In this document: positions 25,501 to 34,754 of the stretch, one piece after another
Numbering within the stretch: position 1 is the stretch's first letter
How the letters are laid out: every line of letters starts with the position of its first letter
NCBI RefSeq assembly: GCF_039543825.1
Contig: NZ_BAABKM010000002.1
Coordinates: 1,520,133 to 1,584,132 of the forward strand
DNA: 64,000 bases
Source: Nocardioides conyzicola
Lineage (GTDB): Bacteria > Actinomycetota > Actinomycetes > Propionibacteriales > Nocardioidaceae
Direction: 5' to 3'
Made by a program: the position numbers and the translations under genes
Notes under the pieces: generated by a model
Databases searched by the model: none
The model's input: only the letters and a program-made list of their open reading frames with translations
Told to the model about the DNA's origin: nothing

Positions 25501-25944
25501 ATGGCACTTGAAGGTGAGTACGAGCCCAGCCCGGCCCAGTGGGTCCGGGACCAGGTCGCGCAGTACGAGGCGTCCGGCGGCAAGGAGGCCAACGTCCTCC
25601 AGGGCAAGCCGGAGTGGCCGATCGTGGTCATCACCTCGAAGGGCGCCAAGTCCGGCAAGCTCCGCAAGAACCCGGTGATGCGGGTGGAGAAGGACGGCGT
25701 GTACGCCGCGGTCGCGTCCAAGGGCGGTACGCCCGAGCACCCGACCTGGTACTACAACTTCGTCGAGCACCCCGAGGTCGAGCTGCAGGACGGCCCCGAG
25801 CCGCACCTCTACCGCGCCCGGATCGCCGAGGGTGCCGAGCGGGCCGAGTGGTGGGAGCGGGCGGTGGCGCAGTACTCGCCGTACGCCGAGTACCAGGAGA
25901 AGACCGACCGCGAGATCCCGGTGTTCCTGCTCGAACGCGTCTGA
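25501..25944 (+). CDS. Nitroreductase/deazaflavin-dependent oxidoreductase family protein (Ddn-like)
   Basis: Protein of 147 residues. The F420-binding split-barrel family pattern is visible: WVRDQVAQYEASGG, then WPIVVITSKGAKSGKLRKNPVMRVEKDGVYAAVASKGG and HPTWYYNFVEHPEVELQ. Members in mycobacteria (Ddn) reduce quinones with coenzyme F420 in the membrane; placement next to menB fits a quinone link but is only suggestive. It is divergent from menB with 57 bases between starts. Confidence 0.85.
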   Translation: MALEGEYEPSPAQWVRDQVAQYEASGGKEANVLQGKPEWPIVVITSKGAKSGKLRKNPVMRVEKDGVYAAVASKGGTPEHPTWYYNFVEHPEVELQDGPEPHLYRARIAEGAERAEWWERAVAQYSPYAEYQEKTDREIPVFLLERV

Positions 25945-25963
25945 TCGGCCCCACAATGCCGGT

Positions 25964-27283
25964 GTGACCACCGACACTCCCCCTGCTGGGCCGGCGCTGC
26001 GTCGCTCGGCGCTGGCCGAGCCGACCGAGAACCCGCCCGGCCGCTGGGTCGCGTTCCTGACGCTGGCGAGCATCGGGCTCTGGGCCGGCTTCTTCGGGCC
26101 CATCTCCGTGCTGCTCGCCCAGCAGGCGGAGGCGATCGACGCCGACAGCAAGAAGCAGATCCTCTCGCTGGTGCTCGGCCTGGGCGCGGCGACGTCGGTC
26201 GTCTGCAACCCGGTCTTCGGCGCGTTCTCGGACCGGACGCGGCTCCGCGCAGGGCGCCGGCTGCCCTGGATCATCGCCGGCGCGCTCGGGGGTGCGCTGT
26301 CGCTGGTGGTGCTGTCGGCGGCCGACAACGTCGTCGTCATGGCGCTCGGTTGGTGCGGCGTGCAGGCCTCGCTGAACGCGATGCTCGCCGCGGTGACCGC
26401 GACCGTCCCGGACCAGGTGCCGGTCGGCAACCGCGGCAAGGTCGGTGGCATCCTCGCGATCGCCCAGACCGTCGGCGTCGTCGGCGGCACCGGGATCGCG
26501 TCGGCGACCGGCAGCATCGCGGCCGGCTACCTGGTGACCGCGGGCTTCCTGCTCGTGCTGACCATCCCCTACTGCCTGGACTCCCGCGACATCCCGCTGA
26601 CGGCGGAGGAGCAGCCGGCGCCCTTCGACTGGGGCGCGTTCCTGCGCTCCTTCTGGGTCTCACCGCGCGCCCACCCCGACTTCGCGTGGGCCTGGCTGAC
26701 CCGCTTCCTGGTCAACCTCGGCAACGCCCTCGGCCTCCTCTACCTCCTCTACTACATGCAGGACGTCATCGGCTTCGACAAGGACGAGGCGGCCGACCGG
26801 GTGCTGATCCTGACGGCGACGTACGCCGCGGTGCTGATGGCGACCGCCGTGACCTTCGGCATCTGGAGCGACCGGAGCGGCAAGCGGAAGGTGTTCGTCA
26901 TCTGGTCCGGCGTCGTCGGCGGCTGCGCCTCGCTGCTGCTGGCGATCGGGCAGACCTGGCCGACCGCGGTGGTCGCGGCGGTGCTCATGGGCTTCGGCTA
27001 CGGCATCTACACGTCCGTCGACTTCGCGCTGATCACCCAGGTGCTCCCCGGAGCCGACGACCGCGGCAAGGACCTCGGCGTCATCAACATCGCCAACGCG
27101 CTGCCGCAGGTCTTCGCGCCCGGAGTCGCGGCGGTGATCCTGATCGTCGTCGAGGGGCTCGGCGGTGTCACCGAGACCAACGGGGACGGCTTCTCGGTGG
27201 GCTACTGCGTGCTCTACGGCAGCGCGTTCGCCGCCGCGATCCTGGGCTCGGTCTTCGTCACCCGCATCAGGTCGGTGCCGTAA
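25964..27283 (+). CDS. Major facilitator superfamily transporter
   Basis: Protein of 439 residues with about 12 hydrophobic segments. The loop 2-3 motif appears as NPVFGAFSDRTRLRAGRRLPWI and the second half repeats it as GIWSDRSGKRKVFVI. The GTG at 25964 is chosen because it follows the previous stop and gives a short cytoplasmic N-terminus. The overall pattern (FSDRTR...GRRRPWI) resembles sugar:proton symporters, but the substrate is unknown. Confidence 0.85.
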   Translation: MTTDTPPAGPALRRSALAEPTENPPGRWVAFLTLASIGLWAGFFGPISVLLAQQAEAIDADSKKQILSLVLGLGAATSVVCNPVFGAFSDRTRLRAGRRLPWIIAGALGGALSLVVLSAADNVVVMALGWCGVQASLNAMLAAVTATVPDQVPVGNRGKVGGILAIAQTVGVVGGTGIASATGSIAAGYLVTAGFLLVLTIPYCLDSRDIPLTAEEQPAPFDWGAFLRSFWVSPRAHPDFAWAWLTRFLVNLGNALGLLYLLYYMQDVIGFDKDEAADRVLILTATYAAVLMATAVTFGIWSDRSGKRKVFVIWSGVVGGCASLLLAIGQTWPTAVVAAVLMGFGYGIYTSVDFALITQVLPGADDRGKDLGVINIANALPQVFAPGVAAVILIVVEGLGGVTETNGDGFSVGYCVLYGSAFAAAILGSVFVTRIRSVP

Positions 27284-27346
27284 CCCACCGTTGACCTCCG
27301 GCTGCTACGTTGCGGCCACATCCCAGCGCTGAAAGGTGTTCGACGC

Positions 27347-28315
27347 ATGCCCACGACGCCGGCCGGTTGGCACCCGGACCCCTGGTTCCCGGGGCAGCTG
27401 CGCTATTGGGACGGCAGCACCTGGACGGGGCGCACCGCACCGATCCGGGCCCACGTCCCGGGTCGCTGGCCATGGAACCGCGCCCCGCGGCCCGCGAAGT
27501 TCAAGCCCTCGGCAGCGTTGGTCGACGCGACCTACGCGATGCTGCGTGCCGACCGGTCGATCATCGTCCTGCTCTTCGTGGGATCGGTGCTCGCGACTGC
27601 CGTCGGCGCCGCCATCGCCGTCCCCGGCGTCGTCTGGGGTCACGTCGACTCGAGCTCCTCGTACGGCGGCGGCGTCGTCGGCGTGCTGGTGACCGCGGCA
27701 GCGGTGGGCGCCATGACGTTCGTCCTGCAGCTCGTCACCGGCGCGGTCGTCGCAGCCGCCGTGCTGCGGGCCGAAGGTGAGACGCCGACCGCGCGACGCG
27801 CCCTCGCGGTGGCGTGGACCCGGCGCCGCCAGATCCTCGCGTGGGCCGCCGTGTCCACGGTGGTCGGGCTCGTGATCGGTCTGCTCCAGCGCCTTGGCAT
27901 CGGCGGAGTGCTCGCCGCGCTGACGGCCAACCTCGGCTGGGCGGTCGCCACCGTCTTCGCGATGCCTGTCATCATCGTCGAGGGCACCATGCCCGTGGCC
28001 ACGGTGCGCCGGTCCGCGAGGATCCTGAAGGACAACTTCGGCGCCACCGTGTTCGGCAACCTCCGGCTCGCGCTCCCGTGGATGGTCGCGACGTACCTGT
28101 CGGGTTCGTTGGCCATCGCGGGCGTCGTGGCCTGGGTGACCGGTGCGACGGTGCTCGGTCTGACCGCGGTCGTCGTCGGCATCATCGGGATCATCTTCTG
28201 CACGGTCGTCTCGTCGGCGCTGAGCACCTACCTGCAGACCTACCTCTATCGGTACGCCGCGGGCCTGTCCGTGCCCGGGATCGACCCGCACCTGCTCCCG
28301 CCCCCGGCGAGCTGA
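27347..28315 (+). CDS. Membrane protein with N-terminal DUF2510 domain
   Basis: Protein of 322 residues. Residues 6-28 (AGWHPDPWFPGQLRYWDGST then WTG) are the DUF2510 module, a WW-like motif common in actinobacterial membrane proteins. The rest has six hydrophobic segments and resembles DUF6159-type proteins, with EGTMPVATVRRSARILKDNFG near the middle of the second half. Function unknown. GAAAGGTG precedes the ATG. Confidence 0.75.
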   Translation: MPTTPAGWHPDPWFPGQLRYWDGSTWTGRTAPIRAHVPGRWPWNRAPRPAKFKPSAALVDATYAMLRADRSIIVLLFVGSVLATAVGAAIAVPGVVWGHVDSSSSYGGGVVGVLVTAAAVGAMTFVLQLVTGAVVAAAVLRAEGETPTARRALAVAWTRRRQILAWAAVSTVVGLVIGLLQRLGIGGVLAALTANLGWAVATVFAMPVIIVEGTMPVATVRRSARILKDNFGATVFGNLRLALPWMVATYLSGSLAIAGVVAWVTGATVLGLTAVVVGIIGIIFCTVVSSALSTYLQTYLYRYAAGLSVPGIDPHLLPPPAS

Positions 28316-28319
28316 TGCG

Positions 28320-28940
28320 TCAGTGCGCGTGCGCCTTGGCGGCGCGCGCGATCGACATCGCGAGCCCGACCAGGTGGCCGAGCCGCGCGATCTCGGAGTC
28401 GAGGAACTCCGGACCCCCGCGGCGACCGATGACGACGATCTCCGTCTTGTTGAGGCGCGCGGCGCAGGCGATGGTGTTCTCGTCGTCGCTGTCGATCGGC
28501 TCAGCCCGCTCGATCTGCGTCCAGGTCAGGGCGGACGGCGCCGCCTCGGTCGTGTAGACGATCCCGTCGATCTTGCTGACCCGGGCGGCCCAGTCGGCGC
28601 GGAAGGTCACCGGCAGCAGGTCGATCAGCCGATCCAGCGCGCCTTCGGGGTTGGCCGTCAGCTCCTCGACGGCCTCGAGGTCGAGGAAGAGGTTGCCGCC
28701 GGCGTTGTAGCGGCTGATCCAGACGACGCTGACGCCGTCCAGGCCGTTGACCTTCGACACGACGGAGTCGGGCATGGTGCCTGGCGCGATCTCGAGGAGC
28801 ACGTCGTCGACGGCCGTCCCGTCGCGCTTCTCGACGATCTCGATGGCCTCGATGTCGCCGCCGACCTCACCGATGGCCGCCGCGAGCCGTCCCAGGGATC
28901 CAGGGACGTCGGGCAGCTCCACGCGCAGCAGGAAGGGCAT
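28320..28940 (-). CDS. ACT-domain protein
   Basis: Protein of 206 residues. The N-terminus FLLRVELPDVPGSLGRLAAAIGEVGGDIEAIEIV is a clear ACT domain, a small-ligand (often amino acid) sensor fold. The rest (about 85-206) has GALDRLIDLLPVTFRADWAARV and IACAARLNKTEIVVIGRRGGPEFLDSE, a putative second domain I do not recognise. ATG at 28940 has GGAGAG upstream. Cytoplasmic regulator likely; ligand unknown. Convergent with the DUF2510 gene, 4 bases apart. Confidence 0.75.
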   Translation of the reverse strand: MPFLLRVELPDVPGSLGRLAAAIGEVGGDIEAIEIVEKRDGTAVDDVLLEIAPGTMPDSVVSKVNGLDGVSVVWISRYNAGGNLFLDLEAVEELTANPEGALDRLIDLLPVTFRADWAARVSKIDGIVYTTEAAPSALTWTQIERAEPIDSDDENTIACAARLNKTEIVVIGRRGGPEFLDSEIARLGHLVGLAMSIARAAKAHAH

Positions 28941-29104
28941 CGCACTCTCCAATCTGACCTCGACCCTAGCCCGACCAGATTGCGGCGCGATTTCGCGGAC
29001 GGCTGGCGGGACAGCTGCCACCGGACTGACCTCTTCGGGCCAGTGACCGGCTCGGGGCGGGCGGCTTGGGTGAAGAGGTCATCAGAACCCTCGGAAGGAA
29101 CCAC

Positions 29105-29686
29105 ATGCGCCGCACCGTCCTCTGGGCCACTCTCCTGGCCCTCGTCGTCGTCGCGACCGGCACCACGTCGTACGCCGCGTCGAAGTACGTCATCACCTCG
29201 TCCAAGCAGGTCAAGAACGGGTCGCTGTCGGCGGCCGACCTGTCCAAGGCCTCGCGCAAGCAGCTGACCGGGGCCAAGGGACCGCAGGGCGAGCCGGGGC
29301 CGATCGGGCCCAGCCACGCCTACAGCGACACGATGGAGGCCAGCGTCTCCCTGCCCGGCAGCACCGGGCAGACCCTGATGACCGTGAACGTGCCGGCGGG
29401 CGACTACGTCGTCATGGCGCGGATCCAGGGCGAGACCGGCAGCGACCCGAACCCCGGTAACAACTACCGCTTCGACTGCTCGCTGAGCGGACCGAACGTC
29501 ACCTTCGACGACCCCGTGTACCGCGTCGGTGTGGAGCCGAACGTCGAGCGCTACCTGACGTTCCAGGGAGCGGGCACCGTCAACGAGGCCGGCACCATCG
29601 CCCTCAACTGCTACGCCGGCAACGGGCACGACCTGACCGTGGCCGGTGGTCAGCTGCAGGCGATCCGGGTCGGCGGGCTCGACTAG
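29105..29686 (+). CDS. Secreted protein with a short collagen-like segment
   Basis: Protein of 193 residues. Signal peptide MRRTVLWATLLALVVVATG..SYA, then KYVITSSKQVKNGSLSAADLSKASRKQL, a region common in actinobacterial exported proteins, then the Gly-x-y run GAKGPQGEPGPIGP (about 57-70), and a beta-sandwich-like C-terminal domain with two Cys. GGAAGGA precedes the ATG. Extracellular; function unknown. Its stop shares the CTAG tetramer with the recD stop on the other strand. Confidence 0.75.
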   Translation: MRRTVLWATLLALVVVATGTTSYAASKYVITSSKQVKNGSLSAADLSKASRKQLTGAKGPQGEPGPIGPSHAYSDTMEASVSLPGSTGQTLMTVNVPAGDYVVMARIQGETGSDPNPGNNYRFDCSLSGPNVTFDDPVYRVGVEPNVERYLTFQGAGTVNEAGTIALNCYAGNGHDLTVAGGQLQAIRVGGLD

Positions 29687-31464
29687 CGCGTCTCGGCCAG
29701 GCGTAGCCTCAGCCCCGTCGCGCGGACCGCTCGCCGCCCGATCGCCGCGCGTACGTCGTCCTCGGACCCGACCACCACGAGCCGCTCGCGAGCGCGGGTC
29801 AGGGCCGTGTAGAAGAGCTCGCGGGTCAGCAGCCGCGAGTCCGGGGGCGGCAGCACGACCACGACCCGTTCGGCCTGGCTGCCCTGGCTCTTGTGGATCG
29901 TCATCGCGTGCATGGTCTCGAGCTGACCCAGGCGACCGGTGGCGAGGTCGTGCCGGCGGGTGCTGCCGGCGATCGCCGCTCGCAGGCCGTGCTCGCCGCG
30001 GCGCACGACGACGCCGGTGTCGCCGTTGTAGATCCCGAGGCCGTAGTCGTTGGCGGTGACGAGGAGCGGCCGGCCGGGGTACCACGACGTCCAGATCGGC
30101 TCGCCGGTCTCCTCGCCGAGCCAGCGCTCGACCTGCCGGTTCCAGTGCTGGACGCCGTGCGGGCCCTCGCGGTGCGCGCAGAGGAGGCGCTGGCGGTCGA
30201 GCGCTGCGAGCGCGCCGTCGACGTCGCCGGCCTCGGCCGCACGGACCATCTCGAGCGCAGGCCCGAGCAGCAGCTCGCGCATCCGGGGCACCGGGTCGGG
30301 CTCCGCCACGAACTCGACGTGCTCGTCACCGGCCCGCAGGAGCTCGAGCGCCCGGTCGGCGTCGCCGGTGCGCACCGCCTCGGCGAGCGCGCGGATCGCC
30401 GCGCCGAACCGGTGCGAGGTGCGCAGCGCGGCCACCCGTACGTCGCTCCGCGCGCCCAGGCCCTCGACCAGGTCGGACAGCACCGCGCCGGCCTCCACCG
30501 AGGCCAGCTGGTCGGGGTCGCCCACCAGGAGCAGACGGGTGTCGGGGCGCACCGCCTCGAGCAGCCGGGCCATCATCGTCAGCGACACCATCGACGTCTC
30601 GTCGACCACGACGACGTCGTGTGGGAGCCGGTTGTCGCGGTGGTGCCGGAAGCGGGCGGAGGTGTCGGGTCGCGAGCCGAGCAGCCGGTGCAGCGTGACG
30701 GCCCGCAGCCCGGTGAGCCGGGCCCGGTCGGACTCCGGGAGCCGGGCGACCTCCTCCTCGACCGCCTGCTGGAGCCGGGCCGCCGCCTTGCCGGTCGGGG
30801 CAGCGAGCGCGATCCGCAGGGCCGGACGTCCGGGCGCCTCGGCCTGCTCGACCAGCAGCGCGAGGAGCGCCGCGACCGTGGTGGTCTTGCCGGTGCCCGG
30901 CCCGCCGGTGAGCACGGTCGTGCCCTGCGACAGCGCGATCCGGGCGGCGGCGCGCTGCTCGTCGTACCCCTCGCTCGGGAAGACCCGGTCGAGCCCGGCC
31001 TCGAGGGCGGTGGTGCCCGCGGGTGTGGCTGCCGCCGGCGCGGGTCGGGCGAGGAGGTCGGCGCAGACCTGCTCCTCCTCGCGCCAGTAGCGATCGAGGT
31101 AGAGCAGCCGGTCGTCCAGCACGCGCAGCACCGTCGCGCCGCCGTCGGTCACCTGGGTCAGCGCGGTCGCGGCCAGCGCGGACCGCCACTCCTCGATGCT
31201 CGGCCACGGCAGGTCGGGGAGGAGCGACTCGTCGGCGACGGTCGTCAGGTCGACGCAGACCGAACCACCCCGGACGGCGCGGACGGCGAGCGCGACAGCG
31301 AGCTCGACCAGGGGGGCGTGCTCGTCGGCCAGGGCGCAGACGCGCTGGGCGACGTGGATGTCGGCCGAGTCGATGACCTCCGCGTCGTTGAAGACGCGCA
31401 GCAGCCCGCCGGCCGTCGGCACCAGGTGGTGGTCGTGCGGGTCCTCGATCTCCGTCGTGCTCAT
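29683..31464 (-). CDS. recD: Exodeoxyribonuclease V alpha subunit RecD
   Basis: Helicase subunit of 593 residues. Walker A GGPGTGKT at 187-194, motif II VVVDETSMVS, motif III LLLVGDPDQLASV, and near the end MTIHKSQGSQAERVVVVLP and ELFYTALTRARERLVVVG (motifs V/VI). Moves 5' to 3' on DNA in the RecBCD repair nuclease. ATG 31464 overlaps the recB stop in ATGA. Confidence 0.93.
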   Translation of the reverse strand: MSTTEIEDPHDHHLVPTAGGLLRVFNDAEVIDSADIHVAQRVCALADEHAPLVELAVALAVRAVRGGSVCVDLTTVADESLLPDLPWPSIEEWRSALAATALTQVTDGGATVLRVLDDRLLYLDRYWREEEQVCADLLARPAPAAATPAGTTALEAGLDRVFPSEGYDEQRAAARIALSQGTTVLTGGPGTGKTTTVAALLALLVEQAEAPGRPALRIALAAPTGKAAARLQQAVEEEVARLPESDRARLTGLRAVTLHRLLGSRPDTSARFRHHRDNRLPHDVVVVDETSMVSLTMMARLLEAVRPDTRLLLVGDPDQLASVEAGAVLSDLVEGLGARSDVRVAALRTSHRFGAAIRALAEAVRTGDADRALELLRAGDEHVEFVAEPDPVPRMRELLLGPALEMVRAAEAGDVDGALAALDRQRLLCAHREGPHGVQHWNRQVERWLGEETGEPIWTSWYPGRPLLVTANDYGLGIYNGDTGVVVRRGEHGLRAAIAGSTRRHDLATGRLGQLETMHAMTIHKSQGSQAERVVVVLPPPDSRLLTRELFYTALTRARERLVVVGSEDDVRAAIGRRAVRATGLRLRLAETR

Positions 31465-34400
31465 CGCGTCCTCCCGTCGAGCAGGTCGGACAGCGCGACG
31501 ACGAGCGCGGCCGGCGGCGTCCAGCTGAAGACGCCCGCCGGGTGCCCGTCGACCAGCGGGGTCCCGGGACCGCACATGCCCCGCACGTAGAGGTAGAGCA
31601 CGCCGCCGAGATGGGTCGCCGGGTCGTAGCCGGGCTGGCGCCAGCGCAGGTAGCGGTGCACGACGACGACGTACAGCAGCGCCTGCAGGGGGTAGTCGGA
31701 GTGCAGCATCGCCTCGGTGACCCGGTCGCGGGTGTAGTCGGCCGCGGTCAGCGGCTGGTCGGGGTCACCGAGACGGTTGGTCTTGTAGTCGACGACGAGG
31801 TAGCGCGGGCCGGCCTCGCCCGGCACCCGGAGCACGACGTCGATCGAGCCCGACAGGTAGCCGCGCAGCGACTGCTCCGCGAGCCCGTGGCCGGAGAGGC
31901 GGTCGGCGTACGGCAGCAGGGCATCGCCGGCCACGAGGTGGCGGCGCAGCAGGACGCCGACATCGGCGAGGGTGACCTCGGAGGTCGTCGCCACCAGGTC
32001 CCCACCCGCCAGCGGGATCTCGAAGTCGAGCTCGCAGAGCCGGTCGGTCCGGGCGATCTCGCCGAGCGTCAGGCCGGGCGCGAGCGGGCCGAGCGGGGTG
32101 TGGTGCAGCGGCACCAGCGCGGCGGCGAGGTCCTCGACGCCGGCGTCGACCGGCCACCAGGTGAGCTGCTCGCGCACCTGCGTGGTCAGCTCGGCGAGCA
32201 GGTCGGGCGCCATCGGGTCCGCGGTCTCGAGCACGCCGTGCACCAGCGACCCGAAGGTCGCGCCGGCCGGCAGGTCGGCCATCGGGGACGGTACGTCGGC
32301 GCCGACCGCCTCGGGCTCGAAGACGAGCGCAGCGTCGTCGACCTCGTCGTCGAGGGAGCCGACCTCGGGCTCGGTGGCGACGCCGCGGCTCTCCTCGGCG
32401 TCGCGGATCAGGCCGGAGTAGGACGTCCGCCGCCATGCCACGTCGATGCCGCGGTCGAAGCGGCGTACGCCGAGATCGGCCGGCGCCTGCTCGGTCACGA
32501 CCGGGTCAGGCGTACGGCGTACGGACTCCTCGATGCTCGGGCCGCCCTGGGCCTCCCACGCGCGGAACTGGGCGAGCACGGCGGCGTCCGCGACCTTGGG
32601 CTCGCAGCTGTCGGGGACGACGGACTCGCCCTGCCGACGGCCGCGCAGCAGCCGGGACAGGCCGCCGTTGGGCTCGTCCCACGACGGCGCCCACCACGCC
32701 ACGACCTGGGACTGGGCGCGGGTGAGGGCGACGTAGGTCAACCGGATGTTGTCGCCGGCCATCTCCTGGCGCCCGCGTGCCTCGACCTCCCGAAACCCGC
32801 GCTGGCTCTTGCCGCCGATGTCGAGGCAGCGCTCCTCGCCGCGGTGGTAGAGCACGACCTCCCGCGAGGGGATGTGCCGGTTGAAGGCGAAGGGCAGGTA
32901 GACGAGCGGGTACTGCAACCCCTTGCTCACCCAGACGGTCATGATCTGGACGGCCGCGGCGTCGCTGTCGAGGCGCCGGTTGCGCTCGGCGGCGCCGGCC
33001 GCCCGCTGGCTGCGCAGCCACTCGAGCAGCGCGGGCAGCCCGAAGTGCTCGCGGTGCGCGGTCTCGTGGAGCACCTGCCCGACGTGGGCGAGGTCGGTCA
33101 TGTGCCGCTCGCCGCCACGCCAGGCGAGCACCCGGCCGGCCATCCCGCCGACCATGGCAGCCTCGTAGACCGCGGCGATGCCGCGCTCGCGCGCGTGGTC
33201 GGCCCAGCGGCGCAGGGTGTCGGCGACGTCGTCGGTGAGCCGGTCGCCGCCCGCGGCCAGGCTGGCGGCGCTCTCGCCGAAGAACATCGTGGTCGCCGCG
33301 GCCCGGACCAGCCCGCTGCGGTGCGGCTGCTCGAACGCCTCCAGCAGGCACAGCCAGTCGGCCGCCGCCTGGGAGGCGAAGACGTCGGTGTCACCGGTGT
33401 AGACGGCGGGCACGCCGATCGCCGCGAGCGCGTCCCGACACACCCGGGCGTCCTTGTGGGCCTCGACGATGACCGCGATGTCACCGGCCGCGAGCGGTCG
33501 CCCGTCGTACGTCGCCCCTGAGGCGAGCAGCTGCTGGACGTCGGCCGCGAGATCGGCCGCGATGTGGTCGCGCACCTCGTCCATCGGGACGGTGCGGGTG
33601 CCCGTGACCCCGAACTTCTCCCGGGTCACCACGCGCAGCCGGAAGGGGTCGTTGTGGGGAGCGCCCGAGAGGCGGTGGCCCTGGAGATGGGCGTCGACGT
33701 CGCGTACGACGATCTCGGGGTGACCGAGCGCGGCCCCGCCGAGGACGGTCGCCAGGCGGCTCACGAGCGGCCGGTCGCTGCGGTAGTTGGTGCCGAGCGT
33801 CCACCGGTGGTCGGCGGCCGTCGCGGCCTTCAGGTAGGTCACGATGTCGCCGCCCCGGAAGGCGTAGATCGCCTGCTTGGGATCGCCGATGAGGACGACG
33901 GTGGAGTGCCCGGCGAAGGCCCGCTCGATGACCTCCCACTGCACTGGGTCGGTGTCCTGGAACTCGTCGACCATCACGATCCGCCAGCGCCCGCGCATCC
34001 GGGCCCGGGCCGGTGCGTCCTCGTCCTCGAGCGCGATCGCGAGCCGGCTGAGGAGGTCGTCGTACCCCAGGATGCCGAGGCGGCGCTTGCGGCGCTCGAG
34101 CTCGAGGAGCACGTCGCGGGCGAAGGCGCGCCGGATGCCCTCGACCGACTCGGCCGGCGGGTCCTCGGGGGTCAGCGTGGTGCGCGGGTTGCCGACGACG
34201 TCGCGCGCGAGCCCGAGCGCCTGAGCGCGGGTGAGCTCGGGCTGGTCGCGCTGCTGGCCGAAGCGCTGGAGGTAGAGGTCGTCGACGATCTCGGCCACCA
34301 CGTCGTCGAGGCTCTCCACCAGGGTCACGCCCGCGTCGGTGTCGCCCGCGACGCCGAGCGAGCGGAGCACGAGCTGGCAGAACTGGTGGGTGGTCGCGAT

Positions 34401-34754
34401 CGTGGCGGCGTCGAAGCCGGCGAGGGCGTCGCGCAGCCGGTCGCGGCGGGCGGTCAGCTCGGCGGGGGTGCCCGTCACGAGGTGGGCGAGGAGCTGGTTG
34501 TCTCCGGCCAACGTCGGGTCGTCGAGCGCGTCGGCGGCCTGCACCAGCTGGCCGCGCACCCGCTCGCGCAGCTCCTGGCTGGCCGCGCGACCGAAGGTGA
34601 TGAGCAGCATCTCGTCGAGCCGTGCCTCGCCCTCGGCGACGTAGCGCGTCACCAGTCCGGCGAGGGTGAACGTCTTGCCGGTGCCGGCGCTCGCCTCGAG
34701 CACGGTGGTCGTGGGTCCGGAGGGCAGGTCGCCCAGCAGGTCGAAGGAGTCCAT
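31461..34754 (-). CDS. recB: Exodeoxyribonuclease V beta subunit RecB
   Basis: Helicase-nuclease of 1097 residues. Walker A EASAGTGKT at 20-28, VDEFQDTDPVQW (motif II), LIGDPKQAIYAFRGGD (motif III), GTNYRSDRPLV (IV) and LTYVALTRAQSQV (VI). The C-terminal nuclease domain has the VVDYKTN metal-binding motif after a long linker. The start at 34754 is fixed by TGATG overlap with recC; extending upstream only reads through recC. Initiates double-strand break repair with RecC and RecD. Confidence 0.93.
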   Translation of the reverse strand: MDSFDLLGDLPSGPTTTVLEASAGTGKTFTLAGLVTRYVAEGEARLDEMLLITFGRAASQELRERVRGQLVQAADALDDPTLAGDNQLLAHLVTGTPAELTARRDRLRDALAGFDAATIATTHQFCQLVLRSLGVAGDTDAGVTLVESLDDVVAEIVDDLYLQRFGQQRDQPELTRAQALGLARDVVGNPRTTLTPEDPPAESVEGIRRAFARDVLLELERRKRRLGILGYDDLLSRLAIALEDEDAPARARMRGRWRIVMVDEFQDTDPVQWEVIERAFAGHSTVVLIGDPKQAIYAFRGGDIVTYLKAATAADHRWTLGTNYRSDRPLVSRLATVLGGAALGHPEIVVRDVDAHLQGHRLSGAPHNDPFRLRVVTREKFGVTGTRTVPMDEVRDHIAADLAADVQQLLASGATYDGRPLAAGDIAVIVEAHKDARVCRDALAAIGVPAVYTGDTDVFASQAAADWLCLLEAFEQPHRSGLVRAAATTMFFGESAASLAAGGDRLTDDVADTLRRWADHARERGIAAVYEAAMVGGMAGRVLAWRGGERHMTDLAHVGQVLHETAHREHFGLPALLEWLRSQRAAGAAERNRRLDSDAAAVQIMTVWVSKGLQYPLVYLPFAFNRHIPSREVVLYHRGEERCLDIGGKSQRGFREVEARGRQEMAGDNIRLTYVALTRAQSQVVAWWAPSWDEPNGGLSRLLRGRRQGESVVPDSCEPKVADAAVLAQFRAWEAQGGPSIEESVRRTPDPVVTEQAPADLGVRRFDRGIDVAWRRTSYSGLIRDAEESRGVATEPEVGSLDDEVDDAALVFEPEAVGADVPSPMADLPAGATFGSLVHGVLETADPMAPDLLAELTTQVREQLTWWPVDAGVEDLAAALVPLHHTPLGPLAPGLTLGEIARTDRLCELDFEIPLAGGDLVATTSEVTLADVGVLLRRHLVAGDALLPYADRLSGHGLAEQSLRGYLSGSIDVVLRVPGEAGPRYLVVDYKTNRLGDPDQPLTAADYTRDRVTEAMLHSDYPLQALLYVVVVHRYLRWRQPGYDPATHLGGVLYLYVRGMCGPGTPLVDGHPAGVFSWTPPAALVVALSDLLDGRTR

